DNA of 23,131 nucleotides from Lysobacteraceae bacterium (GTDB taxonomy: Bacteria > Pseudomonadota > Gammaproteobacteria > Xanthomonadales > Xanthomonadaceae), in NCBI GenBank assembly GCA_027483745.1, contig JAIXTZ010000002.1, positions 1 through 23,131 of the forward strand. The letters run 5' to 3'. The notes under the pieces are model-generated. The model saw only the letters and a list, made by a program, of their open reading frames with translations. It did no database searches and was not told the origin of the DNA. The translations under genes and the position numbers were made by a program. Positions 14,468 to 23,131 of the stretch are shown in pieces. How positions within the stretch are numbered: position 1 is the first letter of the stretch; every line of letters begins with the position of its first letter.

Positions 14468-16159
14468 ATGCGCCTGCGTCCCCTGACCGCTCTGCTCGCC
14501 GGCCTGCTGGCCGCCTCCGCTGCTGCCGCGCAGCAGCCTGCGCCGTCGGCAACGACCCCCAACCTCATTGGCACGCCCGAGCCGATGGCCGCGCACGCGG
14601 TCTACTTCGTGATGACCGACCGCTTCGTCAACGGCGATCCGTCGAACGACCATCGCGAGCAGGGCCTGCCCGACCACGGCACCTGGGGTGGCGCGGTGCC
14701 GGGCGCGCCGCCGGGCAAGGAAGACTTCGTCGGCTACCTCGGTGGGGACTTCCGCGGCCTGCTCGACAACGCCGGCTACATCCGCGACATGGGCTTTGGC
14801 GCCGTGTGGCTCACGCCGATCGTCGAGCAGCCGGACGAAGCCTTCTCGGGCGGCACGCCGGCCGCGTGGGGGAAGATGTTCACCGACGGCGGCAAGTCCG
14901 GATACCACGGCTACTGGGCCACCAACTTCTACCAGCTCGACGAGCACCTGCCGTCCGAGGGCCTCGATTTCCGCGCGCTGACCGCCGGCCTCCGCGCGCG
15001 TGGCCTGAAGACGGTGCTCGACGTGGTGGCGAACCACGGCTCGCCCTCGTTCACCGCGCCGACGCAGCGCGATGCGTTCGGGAAGCTGTTCAATGAAGCC
15101 GGCGAGCTTGTCGCCGACCATCAGAACCTGCCGCCGCGTCGACTCAAGCCGACCACGAACCCGCTGCATGCCTTCTTCCGTACCGAACCCGACATCGCCG
15201 AGCTCTCGAACCTCGACGAGCGCAACCCCGCCGTCGTCGACTACCTCGTGGGCAGCAGCCTGAAGTGGCTGGGCCAGGGCGCCGATGCGCTGCGCCTCGA
15301 CACCATCAAGCACATGCCGCTGTCGTTCTGGAAAACCTACGCGGACCGCCTGCGCGCCGAGCACCCCGGTCTTTTCCTGTTCGGCGAGGCCTTCACCTAC
15401 GAGCCCGAGGTGCTCGGGGCCTTCACGCAGCCGGCGAATGGCGCGATCAGCGTGCTCGATTTCCCGCTGCAGAAGGCCATGGGCGAGGTGTTCGGCCGGC
15501 GCGATGCCGGCTTCGAGGCGATCATGCCAGCCCTCTTCCTCGACGGCGGCCCGTATGCGAACCCGTACGTGCTGATGACCTTCTACGACAACCACGACAT
15601 GCCGCGCCTCGACGCGGACGATGCCGGCTTCATCAACGCCAACAACCTGCTGTTCACCGTGCGCGGCATCCCGGTGGTCTATCAGGGCTCGGAAGTGGGC
15701 TTCATGCGCGCGACCGCCGAGCACGCCGGCAATCGCAACTATTTCGGGCAGGCGCGCATCGATGCCGCGCCGGCGAACCCGATCCACGCGGCGCTGAAGC
15801 GCATCGCGACGCTGCGCGCCAATACGCCGGCGCTGCAGCGCGGCCTGCAGGTCAACGTCGAGTTCGCGGGCGATCGCGCCGCCTTCTATCGCGTGCTTGA
15901 CCACGAGGGCGTGGCGCAGACGGCGCTGGTGCTGCTGAACAAGGGCGACGCCGCGGCGCGCTTCCGCATCGATGAGCTCGCCCAACCGGGCCGCTGGCGC
16001 GAAGCGCTAGGCGGCGGCACGCGCGTGCTGGCCGAGGGCGAGGCCTTCGAAGCGGAGGTGCCGGCGAACGGCGTGCAGGTCTACCTGTTCGAACAGCCGA
16101 TCACGGCCCCTGCGCTGCGCGCCGCGGCAGAGGCCGCGGCCGCCGCGTTGACGCGCTGA
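14468..16159 (+). CDS. Exported GH13 alpha-amylase family glycoside hydrolase
   Basis: A 563-residue enzyme with a signal peptide (MRLRPLTALLAGLLAASAAAA). GH13 conserved regions are all present: region I DVVANH (Asp185-His190) and region II ALRLDTIKH with the nucleophile Asp278. Region III is FGEAF with the acid/base Glu307, and region IV FYDNHDMPR with Asp377. The N-terminal AVYFVMTDRFVNGDPSND and GYHGYWATNFYQLDEHL resemble amylases related to cyclomaltodextrin glucanotransferase or cyclomaltodextrinase. It probably cleaves alpha-1,4-glucans in the periplasm or outside the cell. A C-terminal beta domain ends in an Ala-rich tail. GAGG at 14459-14462 precedes ATG 14468 by 5 bases. It converges with the effector gene ending at 16184, leaving only 24 bp between them. 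Confidence 0.93.
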   Translation: MRLRPLTALLAGLLAASAAAAQQPAPSATTPNLIGTPEPMAAHAVYFVMTDRFVNGDPSNDHREQGLPDHGTWGGAVPGAPPGKEDFVGYLGGDFRGLLDNAGYIRDMGFGAVWLTPIVEQPDEAFSGGTPAAWGKMFTDGGKSGYHGYWATNFYQLDEHLPSEGLDFRALTAGLRARGLKTVLDVVANHGSPSFTAPTQRDAFGKLFNEAGELVADHQNLPPRRLKPTTNPLHAFFRTEPDIAELSNLDERNPAVVDYLVGSSLKWLGQGADALRLDTIKHMPLSFWKTYADRLRAEHPGLFLFGEAFTYEPEVLGAFTQPANGAISVLDFPLQKAMGEVFGRRDAGFEAIMPALFLDGGPYANPYVLMTFYDNHDMPRLDADDAGFINANNLLFTVRGIPVVYQGSEVGFMRATAEHAGNRNYFGQARIDAAPANPIHAALKRIATLRANTPALQRGLQVNVEFAGDRAAFYRVLDHEGVAQTALVLLNKGDAAARFRIDELAQPGRWREALGGGTRVLAEGEAFEAEVPANGVQVYLFEQPITAPALRAAAEAAAAALTR

Positions 16160-16183
16160 CGAACCGTCAGGCGTCGAGCAGGC

Positions 16184-17056
16184 TCAGGCGCTGAGTCGCG
16201 GTGCGGCCGGCTGCTCGTTGGCGCGGGCGATGCGCTCGGAGGCTTCGCGCTGCGTAGGGTCCGCGCCGAGCGCGGCGAGCTGTGCCACGGCCACGCCGGC
16301 CTCGCGGCCTTCGGCCTGCTGCAGCGGCATGACCGCCCGGCGGTGCGCGGGGTCGTCGAGTGCGCCCTGAACGATGAACACATTGCCTTGCCCGCCGGTC
16401 ACGACGTGGTCGATGCGCATGTCGTTCTCGCGCGCCAGCGCGGCCAGGTTCGCGGCGACGCTCGGGCCGGCGCCCGGCAGGTCGCGCGCGACGGCGCGCT
16501 CGGCGCTGGCGTAGAGCGTACGCTCGGCGTTCGGCAGCTCATCAGGCGTGAGTGCGCCGAAGGAACTGGAGCGGCGGATCTCGTCCGCCCGCAGCGGGTT
16601 CGTCGGCGTCGTGTCGCGCGCGCGCTCGAGCTCGTTGATCGATTCGATCAGCCGACGCGGCGTGTCGGTGAAGCCGAGCAGTTCACTGCCCTGCACGCGC
16701 TGGCCGGTGACCGCATGCACCGTGTCGCTCGCCCACGAGGCGCAGGTGTTCGAGTAGCCCCAGGTCACGTTCTCGCGCAGGCGCTCCTCCAGACGAGTCG
16801 CCTGTTCGGGCGTGAGCTGGTAGTAGCGGTCGGCACTCGAAGGGAAGCCCGCTTCGACGCCGCGGCGGATGTCGGTACCGTGGCCGTTGTCGGGCACGGA
16901 GGGATGGCCGTCGGGCCACAGGCCGTAGACCTCGGTGCGGCCGTTGCGCGTGACGCTGATCCACGCGTGGCCGTCGGTGAGCTGGTTGAACGAGCCTTCG
17001 GTGCCGGGGTTCACCGTGCTGTGGATGCCGAGCACCACGTTGTCATTGGGAGGCAT
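16184..17056 (-). CDS. XVIPCD-containing type IV secretion effector (X-Tfe), N-terminal His/Cys domain
   Basis: A 290-residue protein in two parts. The C-terminal part (about 175-290) matches the XVIPCD domain that targets toxins to the Xanthomonadales bacteria-killing type IV system. It shows MRIDHVVTGGQGNVFIVQG (213-231), DDPAHRRAVMPLQQA (234-248), and a Gln/Ala-containing tail. The N-terminal part (1-150) has LTDGHAWISVTR (His30), VYGLWPDGHPSVPDN, and SNTCASWASDTVHAVTG (Cys105). The order His then Cys suggests a permuted papain/NlpC-P60-like cysteine hydrolase, perhaps acting on cell-wall peptides or lipids; that assignment is inference. There is no signal peptide, as expected for such effectors. 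A GGAG lies 10 bases before the ATG. A lipoprotein gene ends 21 bp upstream on the same strand, the usual place for its immunity protein. Confidence 0.85.
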   Translation of the reverse strand: MPPNDNVVLGIHSTVNPGTEGSFNQLTDGHAWISVTRNGRTEVYGLWPDGHPSVPDNGHGTDIRRGVEAGFPSSADRYYQLTPEQATRLEERLRENVTWGYSNTCASWASDTVHAVTGQRVQGSELLGFTDTPRRLIESINELERARDTTPTNPLRADEIRRSSSFGALTPDELPNAERTLYASAERAVARDLPGAGPSVAANLAALARENDMRIDHVVTGGQGNVFIVQGALDDPAHRRAVMPLQQAEGREAGVAVAQLAALGADPTQREASERIARANEQPAAPRLSA

Positions 17057-17077
17057 GGGGGGGCTGCTCCGATCCGA

Positions 17078-17464
17078 TCAGGGGGAAATCTGCTGTTCGC
17101 CATCGGCATGGACGAGCACGACGCGCTCGCCTTTCCACGGAATGCGAACAGCGGCTTCGAAGTTGGTCGGGCGCGGCAGGTGCGAGGGCACGTCCGGCTC
17201 GCAGCGGTCATCCACCTTGCAGCGCGCGATCACGACGCGGATCACGTCGTCCTTGCGCTCGAGGTTGACGCCGCCGGAGTAGTACGCCGTCTCCATGGGA
17301 TAGGTGTAGCGGAGGCTCAGCTGGTCGGTCTCGGTCCGTACATCCACATTTCGGATCGCGGCCTTCGAGTAGGCGGGTTGCATGGGGCTCACTCCTGCGC
17401 AGGCGGTGGCGGCGAGCGCCAGGCCGATGAGGGCGGTGGTCGGGAACAAACGACTCGGGGACAT
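17078..17464 (-). CDS. Small lipoprotein, probable immunity protein for the effector
   Basis: A 128-residue protein with a lipoprotein signal (hydrophobic core LIGLALAATA, lipidated Cys22 in ATACAG). The mature part has two further Cys close together (RCKVDDRC) and a beta-rich look (LSLRYTYPMETAYYSGGVNLERKDDVIRVVIARC). I do not recognise a family from the mature sequence. Its place just upstream of an XVIPCD effector, on the same strand with a 21-bp gap, is the arrangement of X-Tfi/X-Tfe pairs, where the lipoprotein neutralises the toxin in the periplasm. AGGA 5 bases before ATG 17464 decides the start, although the frame is open farther upstream. Immunity function is inferred from context. 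Confidence 0.75.
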   Translation of the reverse strand: MSPSRLFPTTALIGLALAATACAGVSPMQPAYSKAAIRNVDVRTETDQLSLRYTYPMETAYYSGGVNLERKDDVIRVVIARCKVDDRCEPDVPSHLPRPTNFEAAVRIPWKGERVVLVHADGEQQISP

Positions 17465-18004
17465 CGCAGTCCTGTCCGGTGGGGGATGGGCGCGCGATTG
17501 GGGGGAGGGCGCGTTGGGGAAGATAGCGTCGCTGGCGGTTAAACGCTCGTGAGCGTGGTGCGAAGGGGTGGCAGCCGGCTTCCCTTCGCGCACGGAAGAT
17601 TTGCTGCTGTGGCGGTGGAGCACCACCGTCCCAATCTCGTCCGCGGTCGTCCGCGCCGTTTTCATGCTGGCGTTCGGACGCGCCGTGGGCCGCGTCGACA
17701 CGCGCTGGTGGACGGGCGCGGTGTCGCGTTTCGGCTACATGACCGCGAAGAACCTGTTCGTCGCATGCCTCGTCGCCGGCGTGCGCGCGTTCCGACATTC
17801 GGCCGAACCGTCACCATTCACGCAGCGGCGCTGCGTGGTGCTTCTGCCGACCCCGCGTCGGCTTGGTGCGCTAAGCCGGCGATGGATTCGTGGTGGTGGC
17901 CGTCGACATCGCGGCGGACCACCTCGACGACCGGCTCGCGAGGTTGCGTGACGATGTCGCCATGCCGCGCACGCGCGCAAGGGTGATCGTCTGCGAGGTC
18001 GCGC
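17465..18004. other. 540-bp region without a convincing gene
   Basis: It lies between the lipoprotein gene and the end of the DUF442-type gene, both on the minus strand. Open frames occur on both strands, but none has a ribosome site plus a protein-like composition. An inverted repeat ACGCTC-GT-GAGCGT is at 17543-17556. The minus-strand hexamer TATCTT (17525-17520) could be a -10 element for the lipoprotein-effector unit; no matching -35 was found. It must contain that unit's promoter and could hold a decayed gene. Confidence 0.5.
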
Positions 18005-18604
18005 TCAGCCGCGTGGCGGCTCGGCGTAGTCGAGGCGCAGCGGCCGGTCGAGCAGGCGCTCCATCGGCGGCGGCCACAGGCCGAGCGGACCGACGCGGCG
18101 CATCGCTTCCTCGGGGCTCAGGCCCCGCTCGCGCACCAGCCAAGCCGCGTAGAGGTGCCCGGCGCGGGTGCCGCTCGCGCAATGCAGCAGGACGTCGCCT
18201 TCGCCTTTCGCCATCGCGGCGCTGAACGCGTCGAGCGCGGCGGGCGAGTAGGCGGCGTTCCCGGCGATCGGGATCAGGGTGTAGTCCATGCCCTTCGACG
18301 CGGCCACCGCGGCTTCGTCGAACCCGAGGGTGGCCATTTCCTCCGGCGTGCGCAGGTTGATGACGCGGCGGACGCCCTTCGCGCCGAGCGCCTCGAGGTC
18401 GGCGGCCATCGGCTGTGGCGACAGCAGCACCGCGCCATCGCGCACCACGCGCGTCTCGAAGGGGGGCGCGGCCGGCACGGCCGGCGCGGCGGCGGGTGCG
18501 ATGGGCGCTGTGGCGGGCGCATCGCTGCGTGTCGTGCCGGAGCCGGCGCAGGCGGCCAGCAGGATGGGGGCGAAGGCGAGGACGAGAACGGGATGGCGAC
18601 GCAC
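18005..18604 (-). CDS. DUF442-type phosphatase-like lipoprotein
   Basis: A 199-residue protein with a lipoprotein signal (LLAACAG, Cys19), then an Ala/Pro-rich linker (about 29-48), then a phosphatase-like domain. The signature HCASGTRAG (His141, Cys142, Arg147) has four residues between Cys and Arg. This matches the DUF442/beta-lactamase-hydrolase-like group rather than classical tyrosine phosphatases (five residues). VINLRTPEEM (81-90) is also typical. The protein would sit in the periplasm or on the outer membrane; its substrate is unknown. The start is GTG at 18604, with GAGGAAG a few bases upstream. It begins 10 bp after the LacI-type gene, so it is probably the last gene of the edd operon or of a lacI subunit of it. 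Confidence 0.87.
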   Translation of the reverse strand: MRRHPVLVLAFAPILLAACAGSGTTRSDAPATAPIAPAAAPAVPAAPPFETRVVRDGAVLLSPQPMAADLEALGAKGVRRVINLRTPEEMATLGFDEAAVAASKGMDYTLIPIAGNAAYSPAALDAFSAAMAKGEGDVLLHCASGTRAGHLYAAWLVRERGLSPEEAMRRVGPLGLWPPPMERLLDRPLRLDYAEPPRG

Positions 18605-18614
18605 GGCGGCTTCC

Positions 18615-19691
18615 TCAGCGGGCTTTGCTGGATCTTCCGGCAGGGCGGGTGACGATGAGCTCAGCGCCGCAGGATCGACGCACCACCAGCGTCGGCGACA
18701 GCACCTCGCTCACTGCGGTTTCGCCACGGATCTCGCGGATCAGGGTGTCGACGAGCTTCTCACCGGCGAGCTTGGTGTCCTGCAGCACGGTGGTCAGCGG
18801 CGGGTTGGTGAAAGCGGCGACCGGCTGGTCGTCGAAGCCGACGACCGCGACATCCTCCGGGACGCGCAGGCCGTGCTCCATTAGCGCGCGCATCGCGCCG
18901 ATGGCGATCAGGTCGCTCGCGCAGAACAGCGCGTCAAACGCGACTCCGCGGGCGAACAGCGCCTGCGCGGCGGCGTAACCGGCCAGTTCGGTCGAATCGA
19001 TGACGTCGATCTGCAGCGCGGGCTCGGTGCTGAGCCTGGCGTCCTGCAGCGCATCGCAGAGGCCGAGGTAGCGGTCGCGGAACTCCGGCCAAGTCGGCTG
19101 GTTGGCGCCGAGATAGGCCACGCGCTGGCGGCCCTGCGCGGCGAGATGCTCGCCGACGAGGCGACCGCCGGCGCGGTTGTCGCTGCCGATCGACACGCCG
19201 GGCTGGGCGTCGAACACCGGCCCCCAGCGCACGAAGTGGGTGCCCTGCTGGACGAGGCGGTCGAGCTTGTCGCGGGTGCTGAACCACTCGCCGTAGCCGA
19301 GCAGGATCAGGCCGTCGGCCTTGTGCGCGTCCTGGTAGTCGGCGTGCCAGTCGTCGCTGAACTGCTGGAAGCTCACCAGCAGGTCGTAGCCCTGCCGCGC
19401 GCAGGCGCGGGTGATCGAGCCCAGCATCGTCAGGAAGAACGGATTGATCAGCGTGTCGTTCGGGGTTGGGTCCTCGAACAGCAGCAAGGCCAAGGTGACC
19501 GAACTCTGGCGACGCAGGTTCGACGCGTTTTTGTCGACCTTGTAGTTGAGCTCGCGGGCGATCTCGCGGATGCGCTTGCGCGTCTCCTCGCTGACCAGCG
19601 GGCTGTCGCGCAGCGCGCGCGAGACGGTGGCCTGCGAAACGCCTGCACGGTAGGCGATGTCGAACGAGGTGGGACGGGATTTCTGGCTCAT
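18615..19691 (-). CDS. LacI-family transcriptional regulator
   Basis: A 358-residue repressor-type regulator. The N-terminal helix-turn-helix (about 8-53) reads [21 protein letters not shown], with a hinge region NASNLRR. A periplasmic-binding-protein-like sugar domain follows ([22 protein letters not shown]...[10 protein letters not shown]...[50 protein letters not shown]). LacI members bind a sugar or sugar phosphate and leave palindromic operators with a central CG. Position after eda suggests control of glucose or glucan use. Possible targets are the edd operon (its promoter is outside the window) and the amylase at 14468. The ATG lies 72 bp from the eda stop, so a separate promoter is possible. 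Confidence 0.93.
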   Translation of the reverse strand: MSQKSRPTSFDIAYRAGVSQATVSRALRDSPLVSEETRKRIREIARELNYKVDKNASNLRRQSSVTLALLLFEDPTPNDTLINPFFLTMLGSITRACARQGYDLLVSFQQFSDDWHADYQDAHKADGLILLGYGEWFSTRDKLDRLVQQGTHFVRWGPVFDAQPGVSIGSDNRAGGRLVGEHLAAQGRQRVAYLGANQPTWPEFRDRYLGLCDALQDARLSTEPALQIDVIDSTELAGYAAAQALFARGVAFDALFCASDLIAIGAMRALMEHGLRVPEDVAVVGFDDQPVAAFTNPPLTTVLQDTKLAGEKLVDTLIREIRGETAVSEVLSPTLVVRRSCGAELIVTRPAGRSSKAR

Positions 19692-19763
19692 GCGGGCGGG
19701 AGGATACCCCGCCCGATGCAGATGGCGCGGTGACCGCGTGATGGCGGCTTTGGCGACCGCGGA

Positions 19764-20420
19764 TCAGCGCTGCGGACGCAGCCCCGCCGCCTCGCGAGCC
19801 AGGCGCTCAACGCGTGCCCAGTCGCCGCCGGTGATGGCGTCCTTCGGCAGCATCCACGAGCCACCGACGGTGCCGACGTGGGGCAGGGCGAGGAAATCCG
19901 GCGCGCTCGCCGCATCGATGCCGCCGGTGGGGCAGAAGCGCACCTGCGGGAAGGGCCCGGCGAAGCCCTTCAGCGCGGGGATGCCCCCCGAGCTGACCGC
20001 CGGGAAGAACTTGAAGCGCTGGTGGCCGTGGGCGAGGCCCTGCATCACCTCGCTGGCGGTAGCCACCGCCGGCAGCCAGGCGATCGGGCTGCGATCGGCG
20101 GCGTGGTACAGCGCTGGCGTCGCGCCAGGGCTGATGGCGAACGTGCAGCCGGCGGCGGCGGCGGCCTCGAGGTCCGCCGGCGTCAGCACGGTGCCCGCGC
20201 CCAGAACGGCGCCCTCCACCTCATCGGCGATGCGGCGCATCGCGGTGAGCGCGACTGGCGTGCGCAGCGTGACTTCGAGCACCGGCAGGCCGCCGGCCAC
20301 GAGGGCGCGAGCCAGGGGAACCGCCTGCTCCAGCGTGTCGATGACGATCACGGGCAGCACGGGCGCCTTGGCGAAGACGGCATCGACCGCCGCGTTGCGT
20401 TGTTCCGTCGTCCAGCTCAT
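19764..20420 (-). CDS. eda: KDPG aldolase (2-dehydro-3-deoxy-6-phosphogluconate aldolase)
   Basis: A 218-residue class I aldolase that splits KDPG into pyruvate and glyceraldehyde 3-phosphate, the last step of the Entner-Doudoroff pathway. The Schiff-base lysine is Lys137 in RFKFFPA. Glu49 and Arg53 (LEVTLRT) and Thr77 (GAGTVLT) match the known active site. [17 protein letters not shown] and [10 protein letters not shown] are also conserved. Compared with E. coli Eda, the residue after FPA is Val instead of Glu. Its start is 45 bp downstream of the glk stop, in the same direction. Length matches the family. Confidence 0.96.
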   Translation of the reverse strand: MSWTTEQRNAAVDAVFAKAPVLPVIVIDTLEQAVPLARALVAGGLPVLEVTLRTPVALTAMRRIADEVEGAVLGAGTVLTPADLEAAAAAGCTFAISPGATPALYHAADRSPIAWLPAVATASEVMQGLAHGHQRFKFFPAVSSGGIPALKGFAGPFPQVRFCPTGGIDAASAPDFLALPHVGTVGGSWMLPKDAITGGDWARVERLAREAAGLRPQR

Positions 20421-20465
20421 TGCGCTCGTGCTCCCGTGTCTGCCGTGTGTGGTTTTACTCGTTGC

Positions 20466-21458
20466 TCATTCTGCCTGCCGGAGCGCGCAGGCGGCACCGA
20501 GCAAGCCGGGCTGGGGATGGGTGATGACGTGCAGGCTCACCTTTTCGAGGTAGGCGGCGAAGCGGCCTTTGGCGAGGAAGCGCTCGCGGAAGGCGCTGCT
20601 CTGCAGGAAAGGGATGAAGCGCGGCACGATGCCGCCGGCGATCATCACGCTCTTGGCGCCGTGGATCAGCGCCGTGTCGCCGGCGACGCTGCCGAGCACC
20701 GCGCAGAAGCGGGCCAAGGTGCGACGGGCGTTGAGGTCGTGGCCTTCGAGCGCGGCTTCGACGATCGCCGCGGGTTCGCGCAGGACGGTGGCGCTGTCGC
20801 CCAGCGGGTTCGGACCCGTGCCGGGGTCGCGCAGTGCCGCATCGATGTGCGACAGGCCGACGCCGCAGAGCAGGCGCTCGTTGCTGGTGCGGCCGAAGCG
20901 CTGGGTCATCCAGCGCTGGATCTTCTGCTCCTCGTCGCCGATCGGCGCGAAGCTGACGTGGCCGCCCTCGGTCTCGACCACCTGCCAGCCGCGCGTGGCG
21001 TCGCCGACCAGCATCGCCACGCCGAGCCCGGTGCCGGGCCCGAGCACGCTGATCGGCCCGCGCTGCGGAAGGGCCGGTTCGCCGTGCAGGCAGACCACGT
21101 CGTTCTCTTCAAGCGCGGCCACCGACCAGGCCACCGCGCCGAAATCGTTGATGACCTTGAAGCGATCGAAACCGAGCACCTCCTGCAGCTCGCGCTTCGA
21201 GAAGGCCCAGGCGCGATTGGTGAGTCGGATGGCGTCGCCATCGACCGGGCAGGCCACCGCAATGGCGGCTTGCGACGGCGCCACGCCAACGTCAGCGAGG
21301 TAGGCTTCGGCGGCGTGCTGCAGGCTGGCGTACTCGCCGCAAGGCAGGGTCCGAACGGCATGCATGTCCGGCTTCGGCGCCGCGAGATCCGTCAGCGCGA
21401 AGCGCGCGTTGGTGCCGCCGATGTCGGCGATCAGGGCGGGGCGCCGCAGCCCGCTCAC
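20466..21458 (-). CDS. glk: Glucokinase (Glk, non-ROK type)
   Basis: A 330-residue cytoplasmic kinase that phosphorylates glucose to glucose 6-phosphate. The ATP-binding motif is [13 protein letters not shown] (10-22). The catalytic base is Asp105 in [10 protein letters not shown]. Further conserved motifs are [11 protein letters not shown] (138-148), EGGHVSFAP (164-172) and MIAGGIVPR. The length fits PF02685-type glucokinases. The start is GTG at 21458: it overlaps the edd stop as GTGA, and GGGAGGA sits 7 bases upstream. The frame is open farther upstream inside edd, but those residues are not glucokinase-like. The overlap implies translational coupling to edd. Confidence 0.95.
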   Translation of the reverse strand: MSGLRRPALIADIGGTNARFALTDLAAPKPDMHAVRTLPCGEYASLQHAAEAYLADVGVAPSQAAIAVACPVDGDAIRLTNRAWAFSKRELQEVLGFDRFKVINDFGAVAWSVAALEENDVVCLHGEPALPQRGPISVLGPGTGLGVAMLVGDATRGWQVVETEGGHVSFAPIGDEEQKIQRWMTQRFGRTSNERLLCGVGLSHIDAALRDPGTGPNPLGDSATVLREPAAIVEAALEGHDLNARRTLARFCAVLGSVAGDTALIHGAKSVMIAGGIVPRFIPFLQSSAFRERFLAKGRFAAYLEKVSLHVITHPQPGLLGAACALRQAE

Positions 21459-23131
21459 AGGCCGGTCCTCCCGAACAGGGCGCAGGCGCCGTCCTCGGCG
21501 CTGTCCACGGCCTCGCGGAACACGGCGAAGAGCTCGCGCCCGACACCGAACTGGTTGCCGGCGAGGTCCATCGGCGCCGGCGTGCGGGCGGCCCATTCCG
21601 CCTCGGGCACGTCGACCTCGACGGTCGAGGTCTCGGCATCAATGGTGATGAGGTCACCGTCGCGCAGCTTGGCGATCGGCCCGCCGGCGACGGCCTCGGG
21701 CACCAGGTGGATGGCGGCCAGCACCTTGCCCGAAGCACCGCTCATGCGGCCGTCGGTGAGCAGGGCCACACGCTGGCCACGGTCCTGCAGCAAGCCCAGC
21801 GTTGGCGTCAGCTTGTGCAATTCCGGCATGCCGTTGGCCTTCGGGCCCTGGCGGCGGATGACGGCGACGAAATCACCATCGAGCTGGCCGGCCTTGAAGG
21901 CGGCGAGCAGGTCGTCCTGGTCGTCGAACACCTTGGCCGGCGCGGTGATGCGGCGATGCTCCGGCGCCACGGCCGAGATCTTCACCACGGCGCGCCCCAG
22001 GCGGCCGGTGACGAGGCGCAGGCCGCCTTCGGCGTCGAAGGGCTCGGCCACGGGGCGCAGCACGCTGAGGTCGCCGCTGGCGGGCGGCGGTTCGCGCCAC
22101 GCCAGCCGAGTGCCGTCGAGATGCGGTTCCAGCGACTGCTGGCGCAGGTCGCCGCCGTGCACGCAGGTCAGGTCGCCGTGCAGCAGGCCGGCGTCGATCA
22201 GTTCGCGGATGACGAAGCCGAGGCCGCCCGCGGCGTGGAAGTGGTTCACGTCGGCCGAGCCGTTCGGGTACACGCGGGCCATCAGCGGCGTGGCGCGCGA
22301 GAGCTCGTCGAGGTCGTCCCAGGTGATGCGCAGGCCGGCGGCGCGGGCCATGGCCACGAGGTGGATGACGTGGTTGGTCGAACCGCCCGTCGCCGCGAGG
22401 CCGACCATGGCGTTGACGATGGCTTTCTCGTCCACCGTGTGGCCGATCGGCCGCCAGTCGTCGCCGAGCGCGGTGACGCGCAGCGCCTGCTCGGCGGCCG
22501 CGACGGTGAGCGCGTCGCGCAGCGTGGTGCCGGGGTTCACGAAGGCGCTGCCCGGCAGGTGCAGGCCCATCACTTCCATCAGCATCTGGTTGCTGTTGGC
22601 CGTGCCGTAGAAGGTGCAGGTGCCGGCCGAGTGGTAGCTGGCCGACTCCGCCGCGAGCAGTTCCTCGCGCGTGGCCTTGCCCTCGGCATAGCGCTGGCGG
22701 ACGGCGGCCTTTTCCTTGTTCGGCAGACCGGAAGGCATCGGGCCCGCGGGCACGAAGACCACCGGCAGGTGCCCGAAGGCCAGCGCGCCCATCAGCATGC
22801 CGGGCACGATCTTGTCGCAGACGCCCAGCATCAGCGCGGCGTCGAACATGTCGTGCGAGAGGGCGACGGCGGTGGCCTGGGCGATGGTGTCGCGCGACCA
22901 CAGCGAGAGCTCCATGCCGGTACGGCCCTGGGTGACGCCGTCGCACATCGCCGGCACGCCGCCGGCCACCTGCGCGGTGCCACCGGCGTTGCGCGCGGCC
23001 ATCTTGATCAGTTCGGGATAGGTCGCGAACGGCTGGTGCGCCGACAGCATGTCGTTGTACGCGGTGACGATGCCGAGGTTCGGCTTGACCTGCAGCTTCA
23101 GCGCGTCCTTGTCGTCGCCCGAGGCGGCGAA
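21455..23131 (-). CDS. edd: 6-phosphogluconate dehydratase, N-terminus outside window
   Basis: An iron-sulfur dehydratase turning 6-phosphogluconate into KDPG, the key Entner-Doudoroff step. The frame is open to base 23131, giving 558 residues; about 50 N-terminal residues are missing compared with the ~600-residue family. Counting from 23131, Cys105 (GVCDKIVPG) and Cys172 ([13 protein letters not shown]) are 67 residues apart, as are the two cluster ligands of E. coli Edd. Cys63 lies in [28 protein letters not shown] and [11 protein letters not shown] are also typical. [11 protein letters not shown] and the strong match to Edd exclude dihydroxy-acid dehydratase (IlvD). Its stop is shared with the glk start. 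Operon promoter lies beyond the window. Confidence 0.96.
   Translation of the reverse strand, partial: FAASGDDKDALKLQVKPNLGIVTAYNDMLSAHQPFATYPELIKMAARNAGGTAQVAGGVPAMCDGVTQGRTGMELSLWSRDTIAQATAVALSHDMFDAALMLGVCDKIVPGMLMGALAFGHLPVVFVPAGPMPSGLPNKEKAAVRQRYAEGKATREELLAAESASYHSAGTCTFYGTANSNQMLMEVMGLHLPGSAFVNPGTTLRDALTVAAAEQALRVTALGDDWRPIGHTVDEKAIVNAMVGLAATGGSTNHVIHLVAMARAAGLRITWDDLDELSRATPLMARVYPNGSADVNHFHAAGGLGFVIRELIDAGLLHGDLTCVHGGDLRQQSLEPHLDGTRLAWREPPPASGDLSVLRPVAEPFDAEGGLRLVTGRLGRAVVKISAVAPEHRRITAPAKVFDDQDDLLAAFKAGQLDGDFVAVIRRQGPKANGMPELHKLTPTLGLLQDRGQRVALLTDGRMSGASGKVLAAIHLVPEAVAGGPIAKLRDGDLITIDAETSTVEVDVPEAEWAARTPAPMDLAGNQFGVGRELFAVFREAVDSAEDGACALFGRTGL

Noticed and set aside
14012..15985. 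A 657-codon minus-strand open frame opposite the amylase
   Set aside because: The plus strand has all four GH13 regions and a signal peptide; the antisense product has no recognisable domain.
17568..17951. Possible small plus-strand gene in the gap beside the effector pair
   Set aside because: No ribosome binding site, an Arg-rich end, and no family resemblance; not strong enough to call.
19878..22610. A 910-codon plus-strand open frame opposite eda, glk and edd
   Set aside because: Three enzymes with intact active sites lie on the minus strand; the plus frame is a composition artefact.

Overview
The window is high-GC DNA from a gammaproteobacterium, most likely of the Xanthomonadales/Lysobacterales (Lysobacter, Luteimonas or Xanthomonas relatives). 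The evidence is an oligopeptidase B gene, an Entner-Doudoroff operon in the order edd-glk-eda-lacI, and a protein ending in the XVIPCD secretion domain of the Xanthomonadales antibacterial type IV secretion system. No rRNA, tRNA, CRISPR array, transposase or integrase was seen. Both ends of the window cut a gene: ptrB on the left and edd on the right.

Left region (1-4218). The 3' two-thirds of ptrB is followed by a lower-GC segment with one unknown exported-protein gene. This segment lies between two 153-bp direct copies of the ptrB 3' end plus its terminator hairpin. The second copy is a non-functional gene fragment, so the segment looks like an acquired insertion. After it come an exported alpha/beta hydrolase (+) and a small DoxX-like membrane protein (-).

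Central region (4377-14310, all +). A large beta-propeller sensor histidine kinase overlaps its NarL-type response regulator by 4 bp. The regulator has Ala where the phosphoacceptor Asp should be. Next is a tightly packed run: a Tat-exported chloroperoxidase-like hydrolase, a YcaC-like cysteine hydrolase, DoxX, a YtcJ-like amidohydrolase, an MFS exporter fused to an ABM-like domain, and two tandem XapX-type membrane miniproteins. It reads as a sensing, conversion and export module for an unknown small molecule, and is the best candidate for an undescribed pathway.

Right region (14468-23131). An exported GH13 amylase has a perfect 14-bp palindrome 73 bp upstream. Converging on it is a two-gene unit of a small lipoprotein and an XVIPCD effector, which fits an immunity-toxin pair. 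After about 540 bp without a convincing gene, a minus-strand operon runs edd-glk-eda-lacI and ends in a DUF442-type phosphatase-like lipoprotein. Amylase, LacI regulator, glucokinase and the Entner-Doudoroff enzymes together suggest use of glucans through glucose and 6-phosphogluconate.
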